This document shows positions 33,735-47,100 of a stretch of DNA of 64,000 nucleotides, one piece after another (positions within the stretch are counted from its first letter, which is position 1; each line of letters opens with the position of its first letter). Under the pieces are notes generated by a model. It saw only the letters and a program-made list of their open reading frames with translations. It was not told the DNA's origin and searched no databases. Source of the stretch: Gnetum montanum (Eukaryota > Streptophyta > Gnetopsida > Gnetales > Gnetaceae). The position numbers were made by a program, and so were the translations under genes. The stretch is taken from contig MNCI01037641.1 in NCBI GenBank assembly GCA_015680685.1, forward strand, positions 96,120 through 160,119, given 5' to 3'.

Positions 33735-33893
33735 AAAAAAATCCCCCTTGAAGACAAATCCAACCAACCTTCAAGAGATGTGCACTTTTAATTAAGCTTC
33801 AACTATCCCAAGCTTCTTCCTATAGAAAATGTGTTTTTCAGCTATCATTGGTTTTGTTAAAGCATCAGCCACATTAATCTTTGTATGGACCTT

Positions 33894-34361
33894 CTAAACA
33901 TGCATCAAGCCATCCTCTATGATTTCTCTTATGAAGTGGAACCGGATATCTATATGTTTCCTCCTAGCATGAAAGGCAGAATTCTTTGCAAGATGGATTG
34001 CACTCAAACTATCACAAAACACAGCATACCTTTGTTGTTTTAATCCAAGAGATTGTAAGAATCTCTTCATCCATAACATCTCCTTGCATGCTTCTGTGAG
34101 GGCTACATATTCTGATTTGGCTGTAGATAAAGTTACCAATTGTTATAGATGTGACAACCAACTCACTACTGCACCACCAAAAATAAATGTGTACCTTGTA
34201 GTGGAACATCTTCTATCATGATCAATAGTAAAGTTTGCATCTACAAAACCTTCAATGTGCATATTTGTATCTCCAAAACACAAGTAATGTGTTTTTGTGC
34301 CCTTTAAATATTTTAGAATCCATTTAATAGCTAGCCAGTGATTCCACCCATAGTTGGTCAT
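33894..34361 (-). pseudogene. copia RNase H domain
   Basis: The region carries 'WILKYLKGTKTHYLCFG', 'GFVDANF..DHDRRCSTTRYTFIFGGAVVSW', 'STAKSEYVALTEACKEMLWM', 'CDSLSAIHLAKN' and 'HARRKHIDIRFHFIRE', the typical copia RNase H series at the end of pol. The frame changes near 34140. Confidence 0.85.
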
Positions 34362-34516
34362 AAATCTACTAACTACTCCCCAATAGCATAAGAAATATCA
34401 AGATGTGTACAAACCATGGCATACATCAATGAATCAACAGCAAAATTATATGAGACATTTTTCACCTTTTCAAATTTCTCTTTTCAATTTGGATAGTCCA
34501 CATTTGATAAATTAAA

Positions 34517-35120
34517 TTATGCTAAAATCGGTGTACTTACAAGTTTTGCATCTTCCATGTTGAAATGTTTTAGAACCTTTCCAATGTAATCTTGTTGACT
34601 TAGCCACAACTTCTTCATTTTTCTTTTCTTGTAAATATTCATTCCAAGAATTTTCTTTGCCTGTCCCAAATCCTTCATAGCAAATTCTTTGCCCATTTCT
34701 AGTTTTAAATGTTTTATTTTTGTCATGTCATTTCCAGAAATTAACATATCATCAACATATAACAACAACACTATAAACTTATTCGAAACATCTCCAAAAA
34801 AATACACACAATGGTCCGGATTGTTTCTCTAATAATTCAGCTTCTTCATGAAGGTATGAAACCTTTTATACCATTGCCTAGGGGCTTGTTTCAAACCATG
34901 TAAGCTCTTTTTCAGTCTACAAACCAGACCTGAACCTTATTGTTTTTCTTACCCTTCTAGTTGTTTCATGTAAATTTCCTCCTCCAAATCTCATGAAGGA
35001 ATGATGTTTTTATATCAAGTTGTTCCAATTCTAAGTCCATGTAGGCTACCAAAGATAGCACTAAATGTATATAAGAGCTTTTTACCACTAGAGAAAAATT
35101 TTCTTAAAAACCTATGCCTG
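34517..35120 (-). pseudogene. copia reverse transcriptase
   Basis: The catalytic YVDD lies in 'LLLYVDDMLISGND' (about 34740-34780), followed by 'LGQAKKILGMNIYKKRK' and 'LSQQDYIGKVLKHFNM'. The N-terminal half of RT, toward 35250, is only recognisable in broken pieces. Confidence 0.85.
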
Positions 35121-35768
35121 GTTTCTATGCATAGCCTTTCACCACCAACTTAGCCTTGAAATGTTTTTCCCCATTGGCCTCTATTTGAATTCTGTATAGC
35201 CACTTGCACTTCAAGCGTTTTCTCCCTTTTGGCAACTGAACCAGCTCCCATGTTTTGTTCTGCTAGAGTGATTCCCATTCATCATTCATAATTGCCTCCC
35301 ACTTTGCAACATTAGTACACATCATGACTTCGTCCATTGTTTCTAGTTCATCACTATTGCTGTAAAGTACATAATTCAATGAGGGAGAGTACCTATCAAG
35401 AGGATTGGTAGCTCTTGTTGATCTTCTAACCCAATGAGACACATCTGCAACTTATTGTTCATCATCTTCTTCTTCATTTCCTTGTTGTCCTCTATTTCCT
35501 TCTTGTTGTCCTAAGTTCTTAGCTTGCTACCATGTAATTTCAGCATGCTATCCAATGTTTCTAGATCTAGAAAATCCATGAATTTCATCATTTTCAACTT
35601 CTTCAGTCATCCTAAAAGGAGTTGTCATGCTATCTAAGCCATTGCTGTCACATTTTCTTAGAATTTAACATCCCTTGATCTTTCTACATGTTTCAATTTA
35701 GGATCCCAAAGTCAGAATCCTAAATCATCTTCTCCATATCCAACAAACATGCAATGTTTAGCCCTATC

Positions 35769-36400
35769 CTACAGCTTAGTTCTGTTTTCCTTTAGAATAT
35801 GCATAAATGCTTCGCATCCAAATATTCTTAAATGACTATATGAAATGTATTTACCTCTCCAAAAAGCTTCTGGAACAACACTATCAATTAAAGAATGTGG
35901 AGACCTATTCACCAAATATGGTGTAGTCTTAACTACCGCTCCCCAAAACATCTTAGGTCGGCCAACACCTAAAACCATTGCTCTAGCATGATCCAACAAT
36001 GTTCTATTGCATCTTTCAGCAACTCCATTTTTCTATGGTGTACTAAGAGGGGTATGAATGTGCCTAATTCATTTGCTATTATAGAAATCAAAAAATACTT
36101 TGGATGTGTACTCCCCACCATTATTAGTTTGCAAACATTTTATTTTCAGACTTGTTTCATTTTCTACTCTTGCAACAAATGTTTTAAAAACTAAAAACAC
36201 TTCATCTTTTGATTTTAGCATATAAACACAAACCTTTCTTCTATAATCATCTATGAAAGTCACAAAATAAACAGATCCACCAAGAGAAATGGGAGCCATA
36301 GGATGACAAACATCAAAATAGACCAATTCTAACTTATTTTTCTTTCTACTATCCAGATCCCTCCAAAAGTTTACTCTCCTATATTTTCCAACTAATTAGT
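35769..36400 (-). pseudogene. copia integrase core
   Basis: The region carries 'VYFVTFIDDYRRKVCVYMLKSKDEVF', 'CLQTNNGGEYTSKVFFDF' and 'ARAMVLGVGRPKMFWGAVVKTTPYLVNRSPHSLID'. The usual catalytic DNGGEY reads NNGGEY, so an active-site Asp is replaced. The frame is interrupted near 36060. Confidence 0.85.
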
Positions 36401-36929
36401 CTTTGCAATCAGTTTGGGAATATGAAAATACAGGAATGAGAGACTGATTTTAAAGTACCTTTAAGCTTGACCAGCCAATGTGTCCAAGACATCTATGCCA
36501 CACTTTAGAAATTTCTACATCAAAAACTACTGCAACAAAGTTGCATGAATCTGCCATCAACATATATAAGCTTCCCTCCTTTGTTCCTTTTAGAATGATC
36601 ATGATTTCCTTGGAAATCCTCTAATGTCCATCTCCATTACTAAAATTCAGACATAAATCATCTAGCTGTGGAACTGAAATCAGCTTCTTTGTGACTTCAA
36701 GAACGTGTCTAATGTTATCTATTATTACCTTTGGCATCCTTGGTTGTTGCAGACTTATACTTCCAATTCCAAGAACTTTTAAAGCTTTTCCATTAGCAGC
36801 ATATAGATGTAAAACAAGACTTATCTCAACAAATGTGAAAGGAGGTACTGGAGTCAATCAACCAAATGTCACTGCTACATCCATCTGCCACCATTGTACA
36901 TAGTTCTTGAATGAAGAAACTAACATTTT

Positions 36930-37697
36930 CGGTAGCTACATATACCTTTGATGTTCCTTCTTTTGACTTCTCCTTTCCTTTATCTTTCTATGCTTTCCAT
37001 GCAAAGTAGTCCTCCTTCAAATGACCTTTCTTCTTACAGAACCAACACTCTTGAGTTTGAGTTTTTCCACATGATACACCTTTGTTCTTGCTTCTCCCCC
37101 TACTTGGAAAACATTTCCTACTTCTCCCTCTTTCCTTTGCTACATGAACATTTTCAGATCTAGAAGACTCATCTATTCTGCCTTTTGAATCCTAAAGGGT
37201 AGACATGACCTCTTCAAATTTCATAAATGAAAACTCATAGAAGTAGTAATAGATGTCACAATTGCAGACCAGGAATCAGGTAAGGAGTTTAACAAAGCAT
37301 AGCATTTAACTAAATCTGAAATAACAATTTTATATTCTTCCAAATTATTTGGATTTCCCATCAACTCATCCAAATGATTTTGCAAAGACACATCATATCT
37401 CTTCTTGCATCTAAAAAATTTCTAATAAATCTGAAAGGTATTCGAACCTAATATTTTATCAAACCTATTCTTCAATGTTTTCCACAGATCATGTGTATCC
37501 ATATCAGGTTTAATTGACACCAAGATCCCATTGCTTGGGGTTGGTTGAATGAAAGATAATGCCTTAGTCTTAATTTTTCTCCAATCAACATTCGACATTT
37601 CCGCTAGTTGAGAGGGTTCTAGGGCCTCTTGGCACTCCTTTTGTGCTAAAATAACCTTTATCAAAATGCTCCAAACGTTCGAGTTCTTTCCTACCAA
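36930..37697 (-). pseudogene. copia gag with zinc knuckle
   Basis: A UBN2-type capsid block ('DTHDLWKTLKNRFDKI') lies at 37430-37520. Farther on, at about 37010-37055, is a knuckle 'CWFCKKKGHLKEDY', which is C-x2-C-x4-H-x4-Y with the last Cys replaced by Tyr. Confidence 0.75.
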
Positions 37698-37751
37698 TCT
37701 TTCTATTGTTTACAGCCTCTCCATCTCTTTAGATCTAGCTCCAATACTAGT

Positions 37752-38414
37752 TGTTATAATCGAAAGCAATAGTTTCAATAAAACAATCAGTAGATCAGAT
37801 TTGAAAATACACTAGAGAAGCTTTGGAGAAATTATTAGAATTTTGTAGATTTGAATAAAATATTAAAGGTAAAAAATATTGTGTTGTAGTAGATCAAATA
37901 GATGTTGTAAATCGCTGAAAAACTGTTGTAAACTCCAACAAATATTTGTTGTAAAAGCAGAATGAAAACAAAAAAAGAAAATAGCATAAGAATATAGAGA
38001 TTTACATGGTTTAGACCCTCTTTACCCTACCTCCACAACAATCCTGATATGCCTTCTATTATGCTCAAATCTTAAGGACACAAGCCATCCTTATAGCATT
38101 CCCAAGCACCCAATCTGTTACTCCAACACATCTCAGATCTCATGCTCTCGTCTCGAAGGTAAAACTTTAATACAATGCTTCCACATCAAAAACACACACT
38201 TAAAGGCTACCCCAAGCCTTCTATTCATAAGGAAACATTAGGACCAAATCCCAATCCTTACACATGTGGGATAAAACACATCCCCACATAAACATCACTT
38301 TACAACTTGACCCCTTTATTTTTTTTCTTATGATTATTTAAAATGCAAAATCCTTTTAAAAACATAAAAGGAAATAAAACAAATAATCCTAATGTATTTT
38401 TCTTCATTTTTCCA
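37752..38414 (-). repeat. 5' LTR of the copia element
   Basis: The boundary is placed at the TG beside the primer binding site and at the CA aligned with the 3' LTR end. Length is about 663 bases. The left boundary is an inference because the partner LTR is truncated. Confidence 0.6.
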
Positions 38415-39940
38415 ATAGATTACATCCAACCACATCCATTGGTGCTACTTGTAAAATAAAACTTGAACCAAGCCACAAATGTTTGATGTTTTCTAGCTTC
38501 CTAAGTGATGGGAAGTGTTAGTCATCACCTTTGTCTGTGCTAGTCCTTAAGGTATCATAGTACTACCAAAGGTAGATGATATGCAACTGATGCATCAATC
38601 TTTAGAATTAAAAGAAGTAGAAAGAACTCATCTTATTGACAACTTGTTATGCCTAATGAGGGAATGAGGTACATAGGTCTTGTAATCAACTCATTATTAT
38701 ATGAGCCATATTCTTATTAGTTGCTACTATAACTATAGCCCCATGTTTTAAAAGGATTCAAGAAAATGAAATGACACTGAGTTATAAAAGGCGGTTATTA
38801 GGGATCCTACACTCAATCTATGCAAATGTAACAATTTAAATAACAAAAGTGTATTATGCAATTTTTGATAATATATGAACTACAACTTGAAAAAGGTTTT
38901 GCTCATTTATGAAGTTTTCTATAGCTTATTTGATTATGTTCATGGCTTTTAACAATGTATGCATACAAAGTTCAAGTTCAACATATGCAGCTAAATTTGC
39001 AATGTTTTAGTAATTTATCGATTTTGACTTGGATATTTAGCAACTTAGTAGCTTTTGCTCATTTCTCAAGTTGAATACCTAAGTTCAAGATTGGGTGTAG
39101 CTCCTTGAAGAGGTTAGAATTTTGCTCATCTACAAACCTTCACAAGACCCTACTTAGCAGGATGAGGATTGTGGCTTGAGGTGATGATCCTTTAGTAGCT
39201 CTTGCACTATTATGTTGAAGATAAAAGTCAACCAATTGGCATTTCATGTTTCTTATCTATTATGTGTTGTTGTGTTCTTATTGCATATTTGTCAAATCCA
39301 TACCTATTATGGCTCCTTTATGCAAGAAGTACATGCAGGCATCTTTATTAATAAAGGAAGAATAGTGAATTAATTCTCAATGATTTATAATGGTTTCAAG
39401 CTTAAATTAAAAATAACCACTCTATTTATCTCATGCATGGAAGTGATGACAAAGCATTATAAATATCATTTAAAATTAAGGTTTAGGTTTTATTCTTTAG
39501 TTTAAATGTTTTAGCTATGCAACCGAAATTTGGATATTAAAATCTATATTTTGAAACTATTTTACCCATAGTGCACAACCCAACTATGAGATGTCAATCA
39601 TCACTCTTGAGGCCAACTAATCTAATATTAAGCATTCCACTATCCTAAAGTGCAATCATGTGACTTCATAAACTATGAATGCAATTTGTCTTTTTCATTT
39701 TTAATGATCTTTTAGAGTTGTTCTTGACATATTTCTGAAATGTGAATTGGAACATAGATTATTTTTCTATTTTACAAACTCCAAATCACAAATCTCTTTA
39801 AATTGCAACCTAGAAATTTCTAGAATTTCTATATTGAAATAAATTTTTTAAAAAATAAAAACATAAGTTTTCTAACATTTTTGAAAAAAAAATATGCAAT
39901 TCTATTAATAAAAAGTAACAAACAAGCGATGTCCAAGGGG
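38415..39940. other. AT-rich intergenic region with one SINE-like copy
   Basis: 39050-39195 is a diverged copy of the repeat found in tandem at 5329-5995. Nothing else is recognised. Confidence 0.45.
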
Positions 39941-39949
39941 GGAATGATT

Positions 39950-41650
39950 TGAACTTTGCAAGGGGTAGGAACTTGGGGAGAGCAGAGGTTGGGGGTAGCA
40001 GAACGATTGGAGGAGCAGGCTCCGGTGGGGTTGCAGGAGGGACTTCAGGCGAAGGTGTTAAGGCCAATAGGGCAGTTTTTTTGGCTTTGCGGTTGAAGGT
40101 GGCCTAGGGGGGTTGGTGGAGTGGGGGGAGGGTGGGGCCTAGATTTGGTTTGGGGGTTGACTGGTGCCCTGGGATGGGCAAGATCAAAGCCTATGAGCGA
40201 GGGGAGAGTTTGATGCACTTGCATATCAAGGGGCCACTTGCGGAGGGGCTCAAAGCTATTGAGTTAAGTTTGATAGGGAAGTTCATTTCTATGGGCACTG
40301 GCCCTAATTTGGATTTGGTTAAAAAGTGGGTGGCCATTCACTGGAGCTTTTGTCATGTGGAGGTGCACAAACTCCCAGAGAATTTTCTTCTTCTCACTTT
40401 TCTAATTGTGGAAGAGAGGGATCAAGTTCCAATTGGTGGTTCATGGTTTTTTGGGGTAAGGGGTCTAGCCTTCACCCGCTGGCATCTAGGTGCATAGTGT
40501 GACCTAGACCTTTTCACTAGGGCTCCTATTTGGATCTCACTTTCAAGGATCTTGTGGTAGTTTTAGATCTTAGATTTTCTAAAAACCATAGCCAGGTTCT
40601 TTGGAGAGTTTATCTCTTTTGACCAGTGTATGGGGGCTAGGGAGCGGTTGTGTTTCATGAAGGTTTTGCTTTTGGAGGTCGTTGCCTTGAAAGATTCGAT
40701 CAAGGAGATTAGATTGGTCCTCCCCACAAGCGAGGAAAAGGTTTTCATAGAATACGAGAATGTGGTCACAATTTTGAGGGATGCCAAAAGGGTTATACCA
40801 TTGACAAGCTATGAGACTTATGGAAAGTAAGGGCATCTGATAAAGGATTGTAGGGTCTAGTAGAGGGAGCCTATCTAGAAGAATCTAGGCCTCCAACTGT
40901 AGGATGATAATTGGAAGATTATGACGCAAAAAGGTAGGGATCCGTAGGTCCCTCTAGGGGGTCCGGTGGTTGGTGTGGATTTTGTTATTTATGATGAAGC
41001 CCCGTTGAGGCAAGGGGATGACAGGGTGATCAAGACAATCACTGATGTGGCTAAGCAGGAGATGCCAAGATAAGAGCCTATGAAAGCTAATTCACAGGTG
41101 CGAGAGGAGATGCAAACAATGATGTTTGTGCCAACAACAGTAAAGATAGAGGAAGGATGCAAGGATGATGTTGTTGGGATGCCACTTGGATTGCTAGCTA
41201 ATCCAAGAAATAACAAATGGGTGGGGGTGTAGCTATCCTAGGATCTGCACGGTGTTTGTGGGGGAGGAGAATCTAGTTCGCCAATTTCACTAGTGCTATC
41301 TAGGTTGTTGCAATCGCTAGGGTCTTCAGGTTCCTTGGGGTCACCCATCAAAGATGGGATGAGGTCAATAGTGATCTCTGGTCAAGGTGTGGATTTTGAA
41401 CCAGCCTCCCTTGGCAACTAGGTTAATGTGGTCTACCCCCCTTGCAAGAGACTGCTAAAAGGAGTGCCCTAAATGATGGCCCTTTCCTAGTTTCTCCTAA
41501 CATAAGCAAGGTAGTACGTTTGTCAATTTTTGTGGCCCAAGCTAAAAAGATACAACTAGAGATTGACTTGGGCATGCAACTGACCCTAAAGGAGGTGTTC
41601 AAATGCACAGGATGCAGAACATGATGAGACAAGATCTCAGGTAATTTTGG
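39950..41650 (+). pseudogene. LINE ORF1 relic (DUF4283 and zinc knuckle)
   Basis: In one frame (40132-40497, then 40630-40830 after an interrupted stretch) the protein shows a DUF4283-type block: 'SLIGKFISMG', 'LVKKWVAIHW', 'VEVHKLPENFLLLTF', 'DQVPIGGSWFFGVRGLAFTRWH'. It then shows 'VFIEYENVVTIL' and a decayed knuckle 'YETYGK.GHLIKDC', whose first Cys is Tyr. This matches the RNA-binding ORF1 of plant L1-type LINEs. The GC content is higher than the surroundings. Downstream 40880-41650 is probably the C-terminal tail. No ORF2 follows. Confidence 0.6.
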
Positions 41651-41659
41651 TGATTGGAT

Positions 41660-43153
41660 TCTAATGGTGATGCTGAGTTTTGGGCCTCCTAGGTATGCAG
41701 TTTTTTGGTTTTTGTGTTGGATCCCTTTGATCTTGGACCGTTGTAGAGCTCTATGTTTTTTTTGCTTGTTCTAGTAGACATATTTTGGTTATGGTCTATC
41801 ATGTGGCCTAACATTCATAGGTAGTGGTTTTAAGTCTTGTGTGATTGGGGGATTTTTTTCTTCACCCTTGTTTTTCCTTATTGTACATATTTTACATTAA
41901 CACATTCTTGAACTTTTCTTTAAAAAATGTAACAAAGAACCTGGAATCGCTTAAAATTGCAGAGAATCACAATCTTACTTTAATTTGGTTACAATATCTA
42001 CTTATAGGGTTTATTGTCAGATTGTTGGCAATATTGGAGCATCATCAACTAAATGTTAAACCTAAACACCTACATTAGGGGAAGGCTAGGTGAATTTCTG
42101 ATAAGCATTCCATTAAAGTTATGGGTATTGTGGATTATAAGCCATCATAAAATCTGCTAGTTAGCAAGTAGGCATGGATAGTATTTGAATGTTTCTTGTT
42201 TTGCATTGGTCGAAGTATTTAGCATTCTAGGAACATATTAAAGATATTCTTAACATGGTATCCATTATGTTGCAATGCTTGGATTGTATGCATTATTGAT
42301 TATTATGCATCTTGATATAGAATAGGATTTGATCACTGCTACCCAAGTCTCAACATAGATGGGATTACTTAAGAATAAATAGATTAATGGAGGCTAAATT
42401 GCACATTGCCAAAATATTTTTAATAAAGAAAATATCATTTGTGTGTATCAGTTAAACTTGAACCAAGTAGATCATACGCAAAAGGTATTTCTTTTATTTT
42501 TATTTAAAAAAAATGAAAGCTCCCATTAATAGACATCTTCTTCAACAATGCATCACCTTCATAAATCTGATGGCATCTAAGTGATCCTTCTAGAATTTTT
42601 TATTCTTAGTGGATGTCTAGTATCCAAGACTAAAGAATTGTCAACAATGAAATAAAATAAATTAATGAAATTTATGGATTATTGAAGAGTATGCCACATC
42701 AATTAACTTTAGCCATTGTTTATTATCTATCTACTATTATATTATCTTCTCAACTGTTTCTCAATATGTCCTTAGCTTTAGTCCACTTGAAAGGTTTCAC
42801 TTTCAATACCCGGTAATCAAAATCACATCCAGTAAAAAAGTGACAATGTATTTCATAGAAGAAAATTTCAAAGTGATGCTCAACCATTTATATTTGCTAT
42901 AAAAGCAAAAACATGACAACAAAGATCTGGTAAATGGTTTTAGAGAGACTGCTCACCAAACCTTTAAATGGCAAATGATGTGAATAAGATTCTACTTATA
43001 CTCAGAAACAGGAACATGAAGATGTTCTTTAATCCTCCTAAGTAGTGCTGCATCATTAGCTCCATAAAAGATAGTAACTCCTACGGAGCTACACATGAAT
43101 TTTGCAAAAACAAATACTAGGAAATAGAGTACATAAACGAAGGTACTAGAAAA
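41660..43153. other. AT-rich intergenic region
   Basis: No recognisable gene or repeat. It is the insertion site of the 43-50 kb element. Confidence 0.4.
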
Positions 43154-43158
43154 AATGT

Positions 43159-43972
43159 TGATGGGATGCAATATCGCATGGGCCACGATATCGCGTACGC
43201 AATATCGCATCTTTCCTTGCGATATCGCGTACGTGATATCGCAGCCCATCGCTAGTTCTATAAATAAGAGGCGGCTCTCCCTTGTTTCTCCATCTAGATC
43301 TAGACAGTAGTGAAACTCTAGCAATTTTTTCCCTCCAAAGATAGAATAATTTCCATGTGCCCGTAGTAGGAGTCTCAAAGTGAATGGATCTTTATTCGAG
43401 AAAATATTGTACCTGAGCATAAGTTTGTGTACGGAAATAAAGACAAACTTTTGGATAAACTTTACAATGCATGGACTAAGCTAAATAGGATTTTAATTAT
43501 TGCTATTTATTATTCATCGTTTACTTGCTTTATTAGTTAATTAAATCTCTCTCAACCCTAGTTAAGTGCATTCAGTACAACTACTTTGAGCACATGCGTT
43601 ACGCTTGGTAATCCCAGTAACGAATAATGTTTGGTAATCCCAAAAGGTTGCATTGGTTCAAGGTGTGAACGAAAAGTGGGAACGGATACTGATGCTAGGC
43701 ATTAGAACTTAGTTAGTTAAAGTTAGTTACTTATTCTCTTCACTCTTCACCTCTTAGCATAGGTGATAGAAACAAAAAAGATATAAAAATTACATACCTC
43801 AGACTTAACCATACAACCATGACAAATACAAGTAAGTCTGGGAAGACAACGAACGATTAACCTTAATTGTTCCATAAGGCGTGTAGGCACTTAGTTTGCA
43901 GAGTTCGACCGGATCACGCGTGTACTGCTCGTATTTGTATGGTTGAGTGTAGGGGTACCTCGTCACTCATCA
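43159..43972 (+). repeat. 5' LTR of the 43-50 kb element
   Basis: Length 814 bases. The U3 starts with a palindrome array (about 43170-43245), followed by TATAAATA at 43259-43266. The partner at 49383 is about 30 bases longer, mainly from an extra palindrome unit. Confidence 0.92.
43259..43266 (+). promoter_or_regulatory. TATA box of the 5' LTR
   Basis: TATAAATA lies about 15 bases after the last GATATC palindrome and about 100 bases from the LTR start. The same arrangement occurs at 49517-49524. It implies a very short U3 and transcription starting near 43290. Confidence 0.7.
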
Positions 43973-43973
43973 T

Positions 43974-43991
43974 TGGCACCGTTGCCGGGGA
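43974..43991 (+). promoter_or_regulatory. Primer binding site complementary to tRNA-Asp
   Basis: TGGCACCGTTGCCGGGGA directly follows the LTR after one base. It differs at one position from the tRNA-Asp primer site known from Athila-type Ty3 elements. It primes minus-strand DNA synthesis. Confidence 0.85.
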
Positions 43992-44117
43992 CTAAGTTGT
44001 TTTTGCACTAAGTAGAACATAGGAAATTATCCACATAGTTGGGAGCTTAAACAAACCCTTAGGGTTAATTAAATGAAAAATTATACAATGGCTAATCAAC
44101 ACACCGAATAAGAAACA

Positions 44118-47100
44118 ATGTCTTCTTCTTCTAACAAAAGCACTTCACCACCTAGGGATCACACAAGAGACAGTCGGCGGTCTAACACACGTAACCTAGA
44201 TCTGCCAGTTCCTCGACAGCATTAGGTAGTATATACTCATCATGATGAGTATATACCTGATTTTACTTTTATCCTCCATCAAGACGACCAATTGTGATGG
44301 AGAGACTTGCAAGGTAACATAGTGTTACCTCTAGATCGGGCAGTCCCTAACATGCTCCTTCGTGCTCTTCCATAGATAGACATGACGTAGCTATACGTTG
44401 AATATGTTGTGTGCGATTATGACACAAGGGATTACCATCCCATAGTAGCACAACGTTTAAGGGACTTGCGGTAGGAGAGCCACCATACATCGTTGAAGGG
44501 CAAAGGCCCCCAAAATGCTTCACCTATCATAAGAGAAATTAAGAGTGGTGAACCTATCTCAATAGGCTCTCCACTAAATGATGTTCCCCCTCCTAATGAT
44601 AGTGAGGAGGTTGGGTATCAGAACCTTCACTCCATGATACACAACCCTAGTTCCGATACCCATGAACACCAACTGTTCAATGTGGGAAAACATACAGAAG
44701 ATAAGGGCAAGCATTCTGATCATCATCATGATTAGGAAAATAGCCACCGAAGAGAAGGTAAGGAACATCATCATGGTGATGGTTCCCCTTCTTCTTCCCC
44801 TTCATTGCATCATTCATTCTCTCCTTCCACATCAGGACGCAGTCACAAAGAGCACAACCGTGAGGATAAGGTTAAGGATAAGCAAGATAAGAACCCTCGA
44901 CGAGAGAATCGAGAGAGAGGATGAGGGCAGTCTAGAGAGTCTAGGCATGGTAGAAGGGAAAGTAGGGAATCATGTAGGCATCACAGATGTCATAAGAGAG
45001 ATGACCATGATGAACCCCTACTAGCAACCCAAAGTATGTTAGACATTACAGAGGCAGTTAGGATACCTATAAGGCACCAAAAAGATAGCTGGATCAAGAG
45101 ACTAGACATGAATAATATCCCATGGTTTGAGGGGGGATACAATGCTAATCTACAAAATCACTTACAGGCATTCCACGATGCCTGCACCTTGCAAAATATT
45201 GAAAACGAATGGCAGAAGTTAAAGTTGTTTCCTAGAACACTCATAAAAGAAGTAGAAAGCTGGTACCGGTCCTTGGAACTGGAAACCATTAGACAGTGGA
45301 GTATGATGCTAGAATTGTTTAACAATAAATACCAAACATACTCCAGAGTGTCCAACTTGCGTAAGCAGATCCAAGGATAGAAGTAGGGTAATCACAAACC
45401 CTTGGATGCTGCCATGGGCCGATATTATGCATTGCTACATCATTGCTCGGGCCATGGTTACGCACAATGGGATCAACTTCGCCACCTCGTAGATGGGCTA
45501 AGACATGAAACCAGGAGAACCCTTAGGAAATATGCCCAAGGGAGATTATCTAAACTTAGGTCCCATGAAGTTAATAGATTGTTAAAGCAAGTAGCTAAAG
45601 AAGAAGGGGAGCTACAAAAAAGAGAAAGCACAGAAGAGTACAACTGTGATCCTTCCCTCCAAAAGAGGGGAGTAAGATTCTATGATGAAGAGGATGAGTC
45701 ACCACTCGAGGGGTCAGTGAATAGAAAAACCTTGCCACTTCAAAAGTTAACAGAAGTGGTAGCTAAGGTAGATTAGATACAGGACTCCTTAGATAGTAGA
45801 ATTGAACTTGTCCTAAAAATCGTAGAGGAGTCTAAGGAAGAACGAAGTGCTGACCATGATAAGAAAAAGCAGAGAGACTCAGACCATGCACGTAGCAAGG
45901 GTAAGGGAAAAATGACTAGCACTAATGAGGTTGTGGATTCTAACACAGAAAATGATGGTGGATGTGAGATCTGCCAATATGACCATCCTAAGGGATGTTG
46001 CCCAATAATCTCACATCTGCAAGATTCTGAGGTGTACGCACTTAACCCATGACTTAACCAACTGCAAGCACCCTGTTGGTTACCTTATTCCCAAGGTAAC
46101 CCAAGGCAGTTTCACCAACCGTTAATGTATTATCCAAGTGGAACTCCGCCACAACCTATCGAGCAACACTAGCAGTGGCAATACCCATGGTCATGGGGGA
46201 TGCCACTGCCTAGGCAATAATACCCTTACCGGCAACCAGACCCGTATGGCTATTACGTGCAGAAACCAGTTTCTCCAAGTGACTCTATGGGTCACGAAAC
46301 CCCACAACGTCACTACCAAGTTAGGGAGTATTTTAGGACTCCTTCTCCTATGGAAGATACGCCACACGCATACCATCCTCCGAATCCATCTGCCACTCTT
46401 ACACCGATAGTTCCAATGCCACCCACTCCAACAATGCAAGGGGAACTCCCCACTCAACCGTAGCAATGTAATGCTATGAGAGCTATAAAACTTCAACCTA
46501 CTATTGGTTCTGACAACTGCATGAAGAGAAGACCTTTCTTCAGAACCAAAAGCCCAAACAAGCTCTCACAACCACAAGCAGTTGAGTTCGTGCATGCTCC
46601 TCCAACAAATAAGGCTTCGGAACTTCCTTCAAACCAACAACAGAGCTTAACGCATACAGTTATGTTAACACATACCGTTACCAACTAGATCAAGGTGGGC
46701 CACCTTCCCAAGAAATTCTCTAATCTCGGAAGCCCCTTAATCTATCTCCAAGTTGCTGGGAATGAACCTCATAAGGCTCTTCTTGACTTAGGTTCCGGAG
46801 TCAACTTAATATCACGAGAGATGTATAAAGCCTGGAACCTGCCTCCACTCAAGAAGAGCAATATTCAACTAGAGCTGGCTGACCAGTCCATCACTATTCC
46901 TTTGGGACAGGTTGAGGACATTATTACCACCATGTGTGGTTGGTCATACCCAACCAATTTCCTAGTGATCCACGTAAATAATGACAAAGGGGATTTCCCG
47001 ATAATAATGGGAAGGGCATGGTTGAGCATAATAGACGCATGCCTAAGAATCCACGATCTTTCCTTAGAGATATCTAAGGAAAAAATTTATGGAAAGATCG

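Larger units (their letters stand above)
33322..38414 (-). mobile_element. Decayed Ty1/copia LTR retrotransposon
   Basis: On the minus strand the order is LTR, gag, integrase, reverse transcriptase, RNase H, LTR, which is the copia order. The 5' LTR (37752-38414) is followed by a degenerate tRNA-Met type primer binding site at about 37737-37751. The 3' LTR (about 33328-33734) is preceded on the minus strand by a polypurine tract complementary to 33735-33760. The 3' LTR matches only the 38016-38414 part of its partner and so is truncated. All coding parts have stops and frame changes. Confidence 0.85.

Noticed and set aside
42992-43420. 142-codon minus-strand frame across the 5' LTR boundary
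   Set aside because: It crosses a mobile-element junction and is the antisense of the LTR. It is not a gene.
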